From UBA11612 sp963662375 (GTDB lineage: Bacteria; Pseudomonadota; Alphaproteobacteria; Rhodospirillales; Rhodospirillaceae), in contig CAXXRP010000005.1 in the NCBI GenBank assembly GCA_963662375.2, forward strand, positions 248,001 to 312,000: 64,000 nucleotides of DNA. The letters are read 5' to 3'. The translations under genes were made by a program, and so were the position numbers. Under the pieces are notes generated by a model. That model made no database searches. It was not told where the DNA came from and saw nothing but the letters and a program-made list of their open reading frames with translations. This document shows, one piece after another, positions 29,351 through 38,913 of this stretch (position 1 is its first letter; every line of letters begins with the position of its first letter).

Positions 29351-29588
29351 ATCAACAGCGACGGTTGATCGCTGCACGACCATGCGCGTTTTCAGAAGCA
29401 TGTGCCGTCTCCATCCAGGAGCGGCATTTCGCTTTTGCTCGCTCTTTCCTATCGTCGCCGCCCACTGATGGACTCGCCCGGCGCATTGTCCAAAAAAGTA
29501 GGAACTGGTCGGCCGATAAATCCATGCACAAAAATAGGCGCGCCCAGCGCTTCAATTTGGCCGCGTAAGGCTCTATGACCGGCCCATC

Positions 29589-30716
29589 ATGACCGAAAGC
29601 TCGTTGCAACATTACCGCGCGCTTGTCGAGGAGGGCACGATAAAGCCTGATCCCGTTCAAGAGCTGGCCGCGGAGAAACTCGCCAGCTTGTCTCACGCCT
29701 TGCGCTCGTATGCACCTCGAAGCGGCGCCAAGGGGTGGATGTCCCGCTTCGGCCTCAGCCCGGTGCGCGACGACGCGCCCCCGCCTCAGGGCCTCTACCT
29801 ATTCGGCGGCGTCGGTCGAGGCAAGTCGATGCTGATGAACCTGTTTTTCGAGGCCGCGCCGACACCAGCCAAAGAGCGGGTTCACTTTCATACCTTCATG
29901 CGTGACATTCATGCCGAGGTGCACCGCCGCCGCCAGTTGCCCATGTATGCCGACGAGGGCAACCCCATTCTCGGCATGGCCGACGGGATCGCCGACAACA
30001 CAACGCTTCTGTGCTTGGACGAGCTCGAGGTGCGCGATATCGCCGATGCTATGATCGTCGGGAGGGTGTTCGAAAAACTATTCAAACGTGGAGTCGTGGT
30101 GGTAGCGACCTCAAATCGGCATCCCGATGATCTCTACAAAGACGGCCTGCAGCGCGAGCGTTTCATACCCTTTATCGGCCTAATTAAGGAAAAGTTCGAT
30201 CTCCTAGAGCTTGAAGCCGCGCAGGATTATCGACTCGACCGCCTGGCGGGCGCGGCGGTTTACCATACCCCTCAAGGGCCCGAGTCCGATCAGGCCTTGG
30301 ACGCGGCCTGGGTTCGCCTCACCGATGACGCGTTGCCCGAGCCCGACTACGTTTCTGTTCAGGGTCGTCGGATCCCGGTGCCGGCTGACGCTCACCAGGT
30401 GGCGCGCTTCGCATTCAATGACTTATGCGGTCAGCCCTTGGGTCCTGCCGATTACATGGCCATTGCCGGGCAGTATTCCACCGTGATCCTGAAAGATATT
30501 CCGCGCATGGACGAGGAAAACAAGGATAAGGCGCGCCGCTTTGTCACCCTCATCGATGCCTTGTACGAGCACCGGACGGCGCTAATATGTTCCGCCGCTG
30601 CGCCACCGGATCAACTTTACACAGGTCACAAAGGCGGCTTCGAATTTCAGCGCACGGTCTCTCGTCTTATTGAGATGCAAGGGGCCGACTATATTCGCCA
30701 GCGGCATCTGGACTAG
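29589..30716 (+). CDS. zapE: Cell division protein ZapE (AFG1-like ATPase)
   Basis: ZapE is an AAA+-type ATPase that associates with the FtsZ ring; eukaryotic AFG1 is mitochondrial. The 375-residue product has Walker A GGVGRGKS at residues 73-80, VHFHTFMRDIHAEVH, Walker B LLCLDELEVRDIADAMI, ATSNRHPDDLYKDGLQR and ICSAAAPPDQLY. It sits between sdhB and mdh as in many alphaproteobacteria. Confidence 0.94.
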   Translation: MTESSLQHYRALVEEGTIKPDPVQELAAEKLASLSHALRSYAPRSGAKGWMSRFGLSPVRDDAPPPQGLYLFGGVGRGKSMLMNLFFEAAPTPAKERVHFHTFMRDIHAEVHRRRQLPMYADEGNPILGMADGIADNTTLLCLDELEVRDIADAMIVGRVFEKLFKRGVVVVATSNRHPDDLYKDGLQRERFIPFIGLIKEKFDLLELEAAQDYRLDRLAGAAVYHTPQGPESDQALDAAWVRLTDDALPEPDYVSVQGRRIPVPADAHQVARFAFNDLCGQPLGPADYMAIAGQYSTVILKDIPRMDEENKDKARRFVTLIDALYEHRTALICSAAAPPDQLYTGHKGGFEFQRTVSRLIEMQGADYIRQRHLD

Positions 30717-30728
30717 AACAGTCTTCCG

Positions 30729-31808
30729 CTATAGCTCGCAGACGCGTTCCTCACGCGCCGCCATCTGCCGCTTTATGGACACGCGCATTTCTTCGTCGGA
30801 TGCATAGGCCTCCGGCAACGCGCGAAGCAGCAACACGAACGTGCCCAATGCCTTGTCCTCATCGCTGAGCGCGGCGTCCGCGCCGCTTTCCACCGTGAGC
30901 GGGCTCACCACTGCAATTTTTGCGTCCGGCCTTCGCGCCTTCACGCGCTCTACAGTTCCTAAAAACGAATCACTATGAAATGAGCCGCTCAAATGCACGA
31001 TTTTGCGGCCCGAATGTGCGGCGAGGTGCAAGGTGATGGACTCGGCCATGGTGTCGTGGCGCGTTACCTGGGCCGCATAGTTGCGCAGCGCGCCGTCACT
31101 GGGTGGTTTGATCTCGTCGGTTTCCTCGGGCTCCGGATCGCCGCCGTGGCTGGCATCCCCTTGCACGAAGCTCATGAACTTGTCCCGGTAAGCACCCTCG
31201 CTCAGGGTTATCGCCGCCGCCGCCCAGTTCCGCTGGTCCGGCGCCATGCGGCTCAGAAACGCCTCGCCTTCAAGGCCCACGCAGCGCACCACCTGATCCG
31301 GCGCATTGGCGGCGATGATCGGCAGGCCGTGCGCCTTGGCGTATTCAACCAAGGGACGGTAGCTGGTGCGGTAGTTACCCCAAGCCCGTGCGTCGGAGAC
31401 GAACGGGTTTTCTCCGATGTGTCCTGCCAGATAATCATCCAGCGTCTTTTGAACGTCCCGCCCGAACTGCTCCATGGACAAGGCAATGTTCGGCGCACGC
31501 TCATGAATCGTCCGAAACAACTGCATCTGCGCCAAGTGATTGCCGGGATGACGGTGCATCTCGCCCAAGAAGATCACGTCATAACCGGCTAAAATATCGG
31601 CGGTCTGCTCCACGCTAGCGGCGTGCGGCATACCCATCCCTGCATTGGTATAAAGCAGCGAGAATGCGGTCAGGTCCGCCAGCGGCGCGTGGCCGCTGTA
31701 GAGGGCGGCGTCATTCGCAGCTGTTGTGGGCGCCTGTATTAAGGGCGCGTGCGTCCCGCACCCCGCTAGTAGGGTCGTGCACAGAAATAAAGCCGGTCTC
31801 ACGCGCAT
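30729..31808 (-). CDS. ChaN-family lipoprotein
   Basis: The 359-residue product begins with a lipoprotein signal (FLCTTLLAGC, Cys near residue 17), so it is probably outer-membrane anchored. The body is a ChaN-like (DUF399) domain: VIFLGEMHRHPGNHLAQMQL, SMEQFGRDVQ, YRPLVEYAKAHGLPIIAANA, HLSGSFHSD. In Campylobacter ChaN binds heme and is linked to iron uptake; that role here is inferred. It is longer than minimal ChaN by a region with an acidic insert (PEPEETDEI). Convergent with zapE. Confidence 0.8.
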   Translation of the reverse strand: MRVRPALFLCTTLLAGCGTHAPLIQAPTTAANDAALYSGHAPLADLTAFSLLYTNAGMGMPHAASVEQTADILAGYDVIFLGEMHRHPGNHLAQMQLFRTIHERAPNIALSMEQFGRDVQKTLDDYLAGHIGENPFVSDARAWGNYRTSYRPLVEYAKAHGLPIIAANAPDQVVRCVGLEGEAFLSRMAPDQRNWAAAAITLSEGAYRDKFMSFVQGDASHGGDPEPEETDEIKPPSDGALRNYAAQVTRHDTMAESITLHLAAHSGRKIVHLSGSFHSDSFLGTVERVKARRPDAKIAVVSPLTVESGADAALSDEDKALGTFVLLLRALPEAYASDEEMRVSIKRQMAAREERVCEL

Positions 31809-31906
31809 ATTGCCGATCCTTGCGGGGTCCCGTGATTCGCGCTACCAAAAGCGCAGTGGTGTCCACTTACGCGGTGGAAAGCTGTACATTCGTACATGAG
31901 GACACA

Positions 31907-32869
31907 ATGGCACGCAAAAAAATCGCACTGGTAGGCTCGGGCAACATCGGCGGCACACTTGCTCATCTCATCGGTTTGAAGGAATTGGGCGACGTGGTGA
32001 TGTTCGACATCGCCGACGGCATCCCCCAAGGCAAGTCCTTGGACATTGCCCAATCTACCCCGGTTGAAGGTGTCGATGGCGTCTGCAAGGGCGGCAAGGA
32101 CTATTCCGTGATTAAGCGGGCGGACGTGGTGATCGTCACGGCGGGTGTCGCGCGCAAGCCCGGCATGAGCCGCGACGACCTGGTTGCGGTCAATCTAAAG
32201 GTCATGTCTCAAGTCGGCGCGGGCATCAAAAAATACGCCAAGAACGCTTTCGTCATTTGCATCACCAATCCGCTGGACGCCATGGTCTGGGCGCTGCGCG
32301 AATACTCCGGCCTGCCGCACAACAAAGTCGTGGGTATGGCCGGCGTGCTGGACTCCGCCCGCTTTCGTTATTTCCTGTCGGAAGAGTTCAAAGTCTCGGT
32401 CGAGGACGTCACAGCGTTCGTTCTCGGGGGGCACGGCGACACCATGGTGCCGTTGGCCCGCTATTCCACGGTCGCCGGCATTCCGCTACCCGACTTGGTG
32501 AAAATGAAATGGACCACGCAAGCGCGGCTCGACAAAATCGTGCAAAGAACGCGCGACGGTGGCGCTGAAATCGTCGGCCTTCTTAAAACCAGCTCGGCTT
32601 TCTACGCGCCAGCATCCTCTGCCGTGCAGATGGCGGAAAGTTATCTCAAGGATAAGAAGCGTTTGTTGCCTTGTGCTGCGTACATCAACGGCCAATATGG
32701 AGTGAAGAATCTCTACGTTGGCGTCCCGATTGTGATTGGCGCGGGCGGAGTTGAGAAGATCGTCGAGATCAAACTCAATAGTGCCGAGAAAAAGATGTTC
32801 GACAAATCTGTCGCCTCCGTGAAGGGTTTGGTGGCGGGCTGCAAGAAGATCGACAAGAAGCTGAAATAA
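31907..32869 (+). CDS. mdh: Malate dehydrogenase (LDH-like type)
   Basis: Mdh interconverts malate and oxaloacetate in the TCA cycle. The 320-residue product has the NAD site KIALVGSGNIGGTLAHL, substrate-loop ARKPGMSRDDL, NPLDAMVW, and catalytic His176 in GGHGDTMVPL. ATG 31907 follows GAGGA; a longer open frame upstream is not conserved. Intact. Confidence 0.97.
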   Translation: MARKKIALVGSGNIGGTLAHLIGLKELGDVVMFDIADGIPQGKSLDIAQSTPVEGVDGVCKGGKDYSVIKRADVVIVTAGVARKPGMSRDDLVAVNLKVMSQVGAGIKKYAKNAFVICITNPLDAMVWALREYSGLPHNKVVGMAGVLDSARFRYFLSEEFKVSVEDVTAFVLGGHGDTMVPLARYSTVAGIPLPDLVKMKWTTQARLDKIVQRTRDGGAEIVGLLKTSSAFYAPASSAVQMAESYLKDKKRLLPCAAYINGQYGVKNLYVGVPIVIGAGGVEKIVEIKLNSAEKKMFDKSVASVKGLVAGCKKIDKKLK

Positions 32870-32891
32870 GGACCTCGGGGAAACTCACCAA

Positions 32892-32921
32892 TGAGGGGCC
32901 GGTAGTGATGCTGGCCCCTCA
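32892..32921 (+). terminator. Strong hairpin after mdh
   Basis: TGAGGGGCC (32892-32900) pairs perfectly with GGCCCCTCA (32913-32921) around a 12-base loop, 22 bases after the mdh stop. No U-tract follows, so it may stall or protect the 3' end rather than act as a classic intrinsic terminator. Confidence 0.5.
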
Positions 32922-32967
32922 CGCGTCCAGGGACCGGCATTCCGATTCCTCTCGAGTGTTGGCCCCG

Positions 32968-32995
32968 TTGCACGACGGAGTCGGGATGTTATAAC
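32968..32995 (+). promoter_or_regulatory. Putative promoter of sucCD
   Basis: TTGCAC (32968-32973) and TATAAC (32990-32995) are 16 bases apart, about 100 bases before sucC and after the mdh hairpin. This suggests sucCD has its own transcript with a leader. Confidence 0.45.
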
Positions 32996-33096
32996 AGCCG
33001 GGCTCATGCCATTCGGTTGGAGGAACCGCCGGGGCTCATCCCAGACCGCCGCTTAGGCGGCTGTCGGGCCTTCTGCGCCAGTCAAAGCGGAACACC

Positions 33097-34296
33097 ATGA
33101 ATATCCACGAGTATCAAGCCAAACAGCTTCTTAAGAAATTCGGCGTCCCTGTTCTCGACGGCGGCGTGGCCTATACCCCCACCGAGGCGGAGACCATAGC
33201 TAAAGGGCTCAAGTCCGCCGTTTGTGTCGTCAAGTCGCAGATCCATGCGGGTGGGCGCGGCAAGGGCAAATTCAAAGAGGCTGCTGCCGGTGAAAAAGGC
33301 GGGGTGCGGGTTGTGAAATCTGCTGTGGAGGCAAGGGCAGCCGCCGAGCAGATGATCGGCAATATCCTCGTGACCCACCAATCGGGACCAGCGGGCAATG
33401 AGGTCAAGCGCGTCTATGTGGAGTCGGGCTGCGATATCGCTCGCGAACTTTATCTGTCCATTGTGGTGGACCGCGGCGCATCGCGGATCACCATCATGGC
33501 GTCCACCGAAGGTGGTGTGAATATCGAGGACGTTGCCGCAAAGACACCGGAAAAGATCGTTTTTCAACCCATCGATCCGGCGACCGGTATCCAAGGCTAT
33601 CACTGTCGGAAAATTGCTTTCGCGCTCGGCCTTCCGGGAAACCAAGTCAAATCTTGCACGAAACTTCTCATGGCTTTGTACCGGGCGTTCCTCGACACCG
33701 ACGCATCCATGCTTGAGATCAATCCGCTGGTGGTCACGGGCGACGGTGATGTTCTTCCCCTGGATGCCAAGATGAATTTCGATTCCAATGCCCTTTACCG
33801 CCATCCCGATATTGTCGAGCTCCGCGACGAAGACGAAGAAGACCCCATGGAGTTGGAGGCGTCCAAACACGATCTCAATTACATCAAGCTCGACGGCACA
33901 ATCGGCTGCATGGTCAACGGCGCCGGTCTTGCCATGGCGACCATGGACATCATCAAGCTGTACGGGGCCGAGCCCGCCAACTTCCTGGATGTTGGCGGCG
34001 GCGCGACCAAAGAACGCGTGACAACGGCATTCAAAATAATCCTGTCCGATCCCAACGTCGAGGGCGTCCTCGTCAACATCTTCGGCGGCATCATGCGCTG
34101 TGACGTCATCGCTGAAGGCGTCGTCGCCGCAGCTCGCGAAATTAGTCTCAACGTACCGCTGGTGGTGCGCCTTGAAGGAACCAATGTCGAGTTGGGCAAA
34201 AAGATCATGGCCAAGTCCGGCCTTCCCATCATCAGTGCCGATAATTTGGCTGACGCCGCCGAGAAGGTCGTCAAGGCCGTGAAGGAGGCCGCGTAA
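33097..34296 (+). CDS. sucC: Succinyl-CoA synthetase beta subunit SucC
   Basis: SucC gives the nucleotide-binding ATP-grasp part of succinyl-CoA synthetase. The 399-residue product has MNIHEYQAKQLLKKFGVPVL, KSQIHAGGRGKGKFKEA, LEINPLVVTGDGDVLPLDAK and NIFGGIMRCDVIAEG. It ends one base before the sucD ATG. Intact. Confidence 0.97.
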   Translation: MNIHEYQAKQLLKKFGVPVLDGGVAYTPTEAETIAKGLKSAVCVVKSQIHAGGRGKGKFKEAAAGEKGGVRVVKSAVEARAAAEQMIGNILVTHQSGPAGNEVKRVYVESGCDIARELYLSIVVDRGASRITIMASTEGGVNIEDVAAKTPEKIVFQPIDPATGIQGYHCRKIAFALGLPGNQVKSCTKLLMALYRAFLDTDASMLEINPLVVTGDGDVLPLDAKMNFDSNALYRHPDIVELRDEDEEDPMELEASKHDLNYIKLDGTIGCMVNGAGLAMATMDIIKLYGAEPANFLDVGGGATKERVTTAFKIILSDPNVEGVLVNIFGGIMRCDVIAEGVVAAAREISLNVPLVVRLEGTNVELGKKIMAKSGLPIISADNLADAAEKVVKAVKEAA

Positions 34297-34297
34297 T

Positions 34298-35173
34298 ATG
34301 GCCGTTCTTGTTGACAAGAATACGAAGGTTATCTGCCAGGGCTTCACCGGTAGTCAGGGCACATTTCATTCCGAGCAAGCTATTGCCTACGGAACCAACA
34401 TGGTCGGCGGGGTGACGCCTGGAAAGGGTGGTACCAAGCATCTCGATCTGCCGGTTTTCGACACGGTGGCCGCTGCGCGCGATGCGACCGGCTGTGATGC
34501 GACGGTGATCTATGTGCCGCCGCCCTTTGCCGCCGATGCGACCCTCGAAGCCGTCGATGCTGAGTTGGAGCTGGCGGTGTGTATCACCGAAGGTATTCCG
34601 GTACTCGACATGGTGCGCGTAAAGCGCGCATTACAGGACTCTAAGACGCGCCTTATCGGACCCAACTGCCCGGGCATCATCACGCCGGGCGAATGCAAGA
34701 TTGGGATCATGCCGGGACACATTCACCAGCGCGGCAAGATCGGCGTGGTCTCTCGCTCTGGAACGCTCACATACGAAGCTGTGGCGCAGACGACCGCGGC
34801 AGGTCTCGGGCAGACTACGTGTATCGGCATTGGCGGCGATCCAGTGAACGGCACCAACTTCATCGATTGTCTTGAGTTGTTTCTCGCTGATGATGAAACG
34901 CAGGGCATTATTATGATCGGCGAAATTGGCGGCACTGCCGAAGAGGAAGCCGCTGAGTTCTATAAAGCAGCGAAAACCAAAAAACCTATCGTTGGGTTCG
35001 TGGCTGGCTCTACCGCGCCGCCGGGCCGCCGTATGGGTCATGCCGGTGCCATCATTTCCGGCGGCAAGGGAACCGCCGCGGCGAAATTCGAGGCCATGAA
35101 AAGCGCGGGCTTTAAAGTGGCGAACTCGCCATCGTCGCTCGGCTCTACCATGCTCGAAGCGATGAAGGGCTAG
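34298..35173 (+). CDS. sucD: Succinyl-CoA synthetase alpha subunit SucD
   Basis: SucD carries the phosphohistidine and binds CoA. The 291-residue product has GFTGSQGTFHSEQAIAYGT, GGVTPGKGGT, GPNCPGIITPGECKIGIMPG and the phosphorylated His248 in MGHAGAIISGGKG. The usual 2-oxoglutarate dehydrogenase genes do not follow it. Confidence 0.97.
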   Translation: MAVLVDKNTKVICQGFTGSQGTFHSEQAIAYGTNMVGGVTPGKGGTKHLDLPVFDTVAAARDATGCDATVIYVPPPFAADATLEAVDAELELAVCITEGIPVLDMVRVKRALQDSKTRLIGPNCPGIITPGECKIGIMPGHIHQRGKIGVVSRSGTLTYEAVAQTTAAGLGQTTCIGIGGDPVNGTNFIDCLELFLADDETQGIIMIGEIGGTAEEEAAEFYKAAKTKKPIVGFVAGSTAPPGRRMGHAGAIISGGKGTAAAKFEAMKSAGFKVANSPSSLGSTMLEAMKG

Positions 35174-35205
35174 CGTACCGGCCTCGGGCACTTGAAATTG
35201 GGGAC

Positions 35206-35736
35206 ATGGCCATGAGCAGCTCAGGTGCCGCGCGGGGATGCATCGGTCTTTTCGCGGCTCTGGTGTTGGGGGCCGCGCCTGCCGCGGCAAAAGACCCGGC
35301 ATTAGTCACATTCAGCGCGGGCGTGTTCGATCTGGTCGCCCATCGCACCCAGGAATTCGAAGGGCGCGCTGAATATCGGCACGGTTGGGGGTTGTTCGAA
35401 ACAAATGGGGCCTTCCGCGGTTTCAAGCCCATGCTCGGTGTTATGGGCAACTCCGCCGGCGCCGTATTCGGCTACGGCGGCTTCGCCGCGCCATTTGCTT
35501 TTGACGATGGCCGTTGGGAGTTTGTTCCGTCTGGCGGGCTTGGCGCCTATCACGATGGCAAAGGCATTTTCCTTGGGGGTACCTTTGAACTCCACGTCGG
35601 CTTTTCCACGTCGTATGTGATATCGCGCACCAGCCGGCTGGGCCTGGCGCTCTATCATATCTCCAATGCCAACACGCATCGAAAGAACCCCGGCGTGAAC
35701 TCTGTCCTGCTACAATGGTCGTGGGCCTTCGATTAA
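35206..35736 (+). CDS. PagL-like lipid A 3-O-deacylase (acyloxyacyl hydrolase)
   Basis: The 176-residue product has a signal peptide (core ALVLGAAPAAAK) and the pattern of an eight-stranded outer-membrane barrel with alternating aromatic residues. The PagL active-site signature is present near the C-terminus as YHISNANTHRKNPGVNSV, with His and Ser of the catalytic dyad and a following Asn. The family removes a 3-O acyl chain from lipid A in the outer membrane. ATG 35212 is an alternative start. Located after sucD, it opens the variable segment and is intact. Confidence 0.8.
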   Translation: MAMSSSGAARGCIGLFAALVLGAAPAAAKDPALVTFSAGVFDLVAHRTQEFEGRAEYRHGWGLFETNGAFRGFKPMLGVMGNSAGAVFGYGGFAAPFAFDDGRWEFVPSGGLGAYHDGKGIFLGGTFELHVGFSTSYVISRTSRLGLALYHISNANTHRKNPGVNSVLLQWSWAFD

Positions 35737-35773
35737 ATCACTAGGTCCGTGGCCCCGCCGGGGGGCCGCTCCG

Positions 35774-36447
35774 ATGATATTAGCGCCTGACAGTCGCTTC
35801 ATCTTTATTCATGTTCCGAAATCGGCGGGCACCTCCATAAACGCGGCTTTGTCCATGCACGACGTGCTCTTCCCCGTGCGCGGACAGGATCGCGCCGCTC
35901 GTGCTCGACGCGCCGAAGACGTGGGCTTGCCCGAGACTGCGGCCGACCTCGGTGAACACTCCGCTGCCAAACAGTTTATTCGTGTGCTCGGGCGGGATGA
36001 ATACGATGGTTATTATTCCTTGGGTTTTGTTCGCAATCCGTGGGACGTGGCCGTGTCATGGTTTCACTACGGCCTCATCACATTGAACGTCACCGGTTAC
36101 GACGAGGCTCAGGCCGCCGGGTCATTTGAGGCTTATGTGCACAGCTATTTGAAGGGTGCGGATGGTACGCGCCACGCGGGGCTCCAACACCCTTTTTCGT
36201 CGACGACAAAGGTGACTTAGCCGTGACTTTCGTTACCCGTTTCAAGTCCTTGGAGCAGGATTTCAACGCCGTAAAGACGAAGTTAGGTACAGAGATCTTA
36301 CCTCTGGACCATTTCAACCAGAGCTACCATGCGCCCTGGGCTAAGCTCTACACACCCGGGACGTTCGCTATCGTCGGGGACCTCGTGCGTGCTGATGCCG
36401 TCCTTTTTGGAAATGCGTTAGACCCTGCTGCATATGAAATCGTATAG
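35774..36447 (+). pseudogene. Sulfotransferase-family protein, frameshifted
   Basis: The start FIFIHVPKSAGTSINAALS is the PAPS 5'-phosphosulfate-binding loop and GFVRNPWDVAVSW the 3'-phosphate-binding region. The frame runs into a TAG at 36218-36220 after a T5 tract at 36191-36195. Shifting there yields VDDKGDLAVTFVTRFKSLEQ, then DFNAVKTKLG and a normal C-terminus (HFNQSYHAPW, LYTPGTFAIVGDLVRADAVL) to TAG 36445-36447. One base change in length at the T-run would restore it. Family members sulfate carbohydrates or small surface molecules; the acceptor here is unknown. Confidence 0.8.
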
Positions 36448-36571
36448 CTGGCACGACGCCGACGGTGAATTGAACTATTTACGCCCTAAAACGAGGCTTG
36501 GACGCTCGGCGCCCATTTTGTTACACCCTCGATCGTACGTCTGACCCGGATTTTGATATTTAGGAATTGAT

Positions 36572-37267
36572 ATGAGCTCTCTCATTGATGAAGGTCTTCG
36601 TTATCACAATGCCGGCGACTTGGAAAAAGCCGAGAAAAGTTATCTTGATGCGGTGTTTGCCAATTCGTCTGATGCCCAAGCCCTAAAACTCTTGGCGGTG
36701 GTACAGGCGGAGCGTGGCCAATTCGACGATGCGGTCTCCTATGCGGCGGCAGCGGTTAATCTGCTGCCGGACGACAGTGAGTGCACACACTTGCTTGGCC
36801 GTATCCATATCGAGCGAGGAGAGTTCGAGGCGGCGGTGCCCGTACTTCGCGAAGCCACTCAAAAGGCGGGCTCAAGCGCGTCGGCAATATGGGCTGATTT
36901 CGGGTTATGCCTGGAACGCACCGGAGCTTGGCCCAAAGCTAAAGACGCGTTCGCCCAAGTTCTTAAGCTGGAGCCTGACCATCGCGGCGCTGTTCATGGG
37001 GCGGCGCGTGTTGCGCAGGCGCTCGGCGAGCTGGACCTATCCGAAGAATTTTTCAAGTGCGCCACGGTCACCGATCCCAAGGACGCCGAAGCATGGGTAG
37101 GTCTCGCCAAGGTGGAACAGGAGCGCGGCAATCTTGACGCCGCTCTAAAACATGCCGAACATGCCTATTCCATTGCGCCGGCCTCTGTGCCGTGTGTTGT
37201 CACGCGCGACGACCTTCGCGCGGCGCTGAGCGGCGCTGATAGCGCCGGGGCGGGCACAAACGGCTAG
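36572..37267 (+). CDS. Tetratricopeptide-repeat protein
   Basis: The 231-residue product is made of about six TPR units: GLRYHNAGDLEKAEKSYLDA, LAVVQAERGQFDDAVSYAAA, GRIHIERGEFEAAVPVLREA, DFGLCLERTGAWPKAKDAFA and more. No signal peptide or membrane segment is seen, so it is probably cytoplasmic. Such proteins often accompany sulfotransferases and glycosyltransferases, and both are next door as pseudogenes. The C-terminus is a short Gly/Ala-rich tail. Confidence 0.75.
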   Translation: MSSLIDEGLRYHNAGDLEKAEKSYLDAVFANSSDAQALKLLAVVQAERGQFDDAVSYAAAAVNLLPDDSECTHLLGRIHIERGEFEAAVPVLREATQKAGSSASAIWADFGLCLERTGAWPKAKDAFAQVLKLEPDHRGAVHGAARVAQALGELDLSEEFFKCATVTDPKDAEAWVGLAKVEQERGNLDAALKHAEHAYSIAPASVPCVVTRDDLRAALSGADSAGAGTNG

Positions 37268-37337
37268 AGCAGCAGTTTTCCGCGGGTTGCATCGGCTCGA
37301 GTCCAAAGGCGCGGGTCGGCAGCGAGAAAACCTCTAA

Positions 37338-38018
37338 GTTGTTGTCCACAAGGGACTCGCCGTGGACACCGAAATCGTTGTGGTGGAGGACGGCTCAATC
37401 GATGCCACGTCTACAATCGCCGAAGCGTGGGCCGCGCGCCATCCCGCCGTGCGCCTCCTGCGCAACCTTGAAAATCGCGGCCTGGGCTTTTCCCGCACCG
37501 AAGGCGTGCGGCAAACCACCGGCGCGCTTTTGTTCTTCCTCGATGCCGAAGACGTCTTTTTCCCCAATCACAGCCACCTCTGTCTCACCGAACTCCTGGC
37601 CGACGATTCTCTCGGCTACGTTTTTACCCGCATGAAAATCGATATGCCCATGCACTCGGATTGGCTACCATCCCTGGATCAAAGCTGCCCCATCAACTTT
37701 TGCGTCCGCCGGATTTGGCACGACATGATCCAGGGTTTCACGGAAGAAGAGGGTTTTCGCACATACCGCACAGAGGACACGGTTTATCGTATGTGCCTGC
37801 GCGATCTGGTGCGCCACGAGAAGATCGATGTGGAAACCTGCGAGCAGTTCGTCTCTCCCGGCAATGCGCTCGACAGCCAGAAGGAGAAACTCGCCATTTC
37901 CATGACCAAGTGAAATAAATCAGGACTCGACGACGACTTTGTGCTCATCGCGCAGATGGAAAAGGTGGTGAACGCGCGCCTCGTCCGCGTCGCAAACCGT
38001 CAGGGCGCGAAAATTTGA
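37338..38018 (+). pseudogene. Family 2 glycosyltransferase, 5'-truncated with nonsense codon
   Basis: The GT2 nucleotide-sugar site appears as VDTEIVVVEDGSIDATS, followed by LRNLENRGLGFSRTEGVRQT and LLFFLDAEDVFFPNH with the DxD-like motif. The usual N-terminal strand (SVIIPxYN) is absent: the frame is closed by a TAA at 37335-37337 and nothing similar lies upstream. At 37911-37913 a TGA follows MTK, but the frame continues plausibly as NKSGLDDDFVLIAQMEKVVN to TGA 38016-38018, so the internal TGA is probably a Trp (TGG) mutation. A GTG at 37362 could start a shorter protein lacking the first strand. Confidence 0.65.
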
Positions 38019-38105
38019 TTGCATGATGGATTAACCGCTAATTGCTTGTTCCCCCGCGCTGCTTTCCGTAAAGTCGCCCGGCAAAGAGTCCCACTAGGAG
38101 TCCGA

Positions 38106-38888
38106 ATGTTTCTCCCCTTCAAGGACGACAACCCCCACACCATCACGCCGTTCGTGAACTACAGCCTCATCGCGGCCTGCGTCGCTGTGTACTTGTGGCA
38201 GTTCTCTCTCGGTCCCCAGGGCGGCCAGGTGGCGGTGTATGTTTTTGGCTTTACGCCGGGCCTGTTGTTTGGCGACGCACGACTCGATCCGCGCTTACCC
38301 CAACTGCCTCAGCTGATGACTTTGTTCTCGTCCATGTTTATGCACGGCGGCTTTCTGCATCTTGGCGGCAACATGCTGTACCTATGGATTTTCGGTGACA
38401 ACATCGAAGCTTCTCTCGGCCACCTGCGTTATCTCATGTTCTACCTTTTATGCGGTGTAGCGGCCGCCCTGGCCCACGGATTTGCCGCGCCGTTCACCGA
38501 TATTCCCATGGTCGGCGCATCCGGCGCGGTGTCCGGCATTCTCGGTGCCTATCTCATTCTCCACCCGCGCGCCAACATCCGCGTTTTCGTCGTGCTGATC
38601 ATATTTTTCACGGTCGTCAATCTGCCGGCGTTCATCGTGCTCGGCTTCTGGTTCGGCGCTCAGCTTCTCAGTTCGGTGACCGCCGACCCCAGCGAGCCGG
38701 GCGTCGCCTTTGTCGCCCACATCGGCGGCTTTGTCGTCGGCGCGCTGATGGTGTTCTTCTTCAGGAAGAGAGGCGTGCGCCTATTTGATTCGCCCCACAG
38801 CCGCGCCTTCTCCGTCGAGCGCCGCCCGATCCGTTATCGCCGCGGCGGCTCCGTACCGCGCACCGGCCGCGGCGGCCTGTGGGGCTAA
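38106..38888 (+). CDS. Rhomboid family intramembrane serine protease
   Basis: The 260-residue product has six or seven transmembrane segments and the rhomboid signatures HGGFLHLGGNMLYLWIFGDN, the catalytic Ser in MVGASGAVSGILGAYL and the catalytic His in FVAHIGGFVVGALM. I start at ATG 38106 (MFLPFKDDNPHTITPFVN), the conserved family start, preceded by AGGAG. It cleaves membrane protein substrates within the inner membrane; no substrate is known here. A basic Arg/Gly-rich tail ends it. Confidence 0.9.
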   Translation: MFLPFKDDNPHTITPFVNYSLIAACVAVYLWQFSLGPQGGQVAVYVFGFTPGLLFGDARLDPRLPQLPQLMTLFSSMFMHGGFLHLGGNMLYLWIFGDNIEASLGHLRYLMFYLLCGVAAALAHGFAAPFTDIPMVGASGAVSGILGAYLILHPRANIRVFVVLIIFFTVVNLPAFIVLGFWFGAQLLSSVTADPSEPGVAFVAHIGGFVVGALMVFFFRKRGVRLFDSPHSRAFSVERRPIRYRRGGSVPRTGRGGLWG

Positions 38889-38913
38889 CTCACAAACCTG
38901 CGTTAGGCGCCAT

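Noticed and set aside
33082..34347. A 421-codon open frame antisense to sucC.
   Set aside because: It mirrors sucC exactly, has no recognisable protein character and is a codon-bias shadow of a GC-rich gene.
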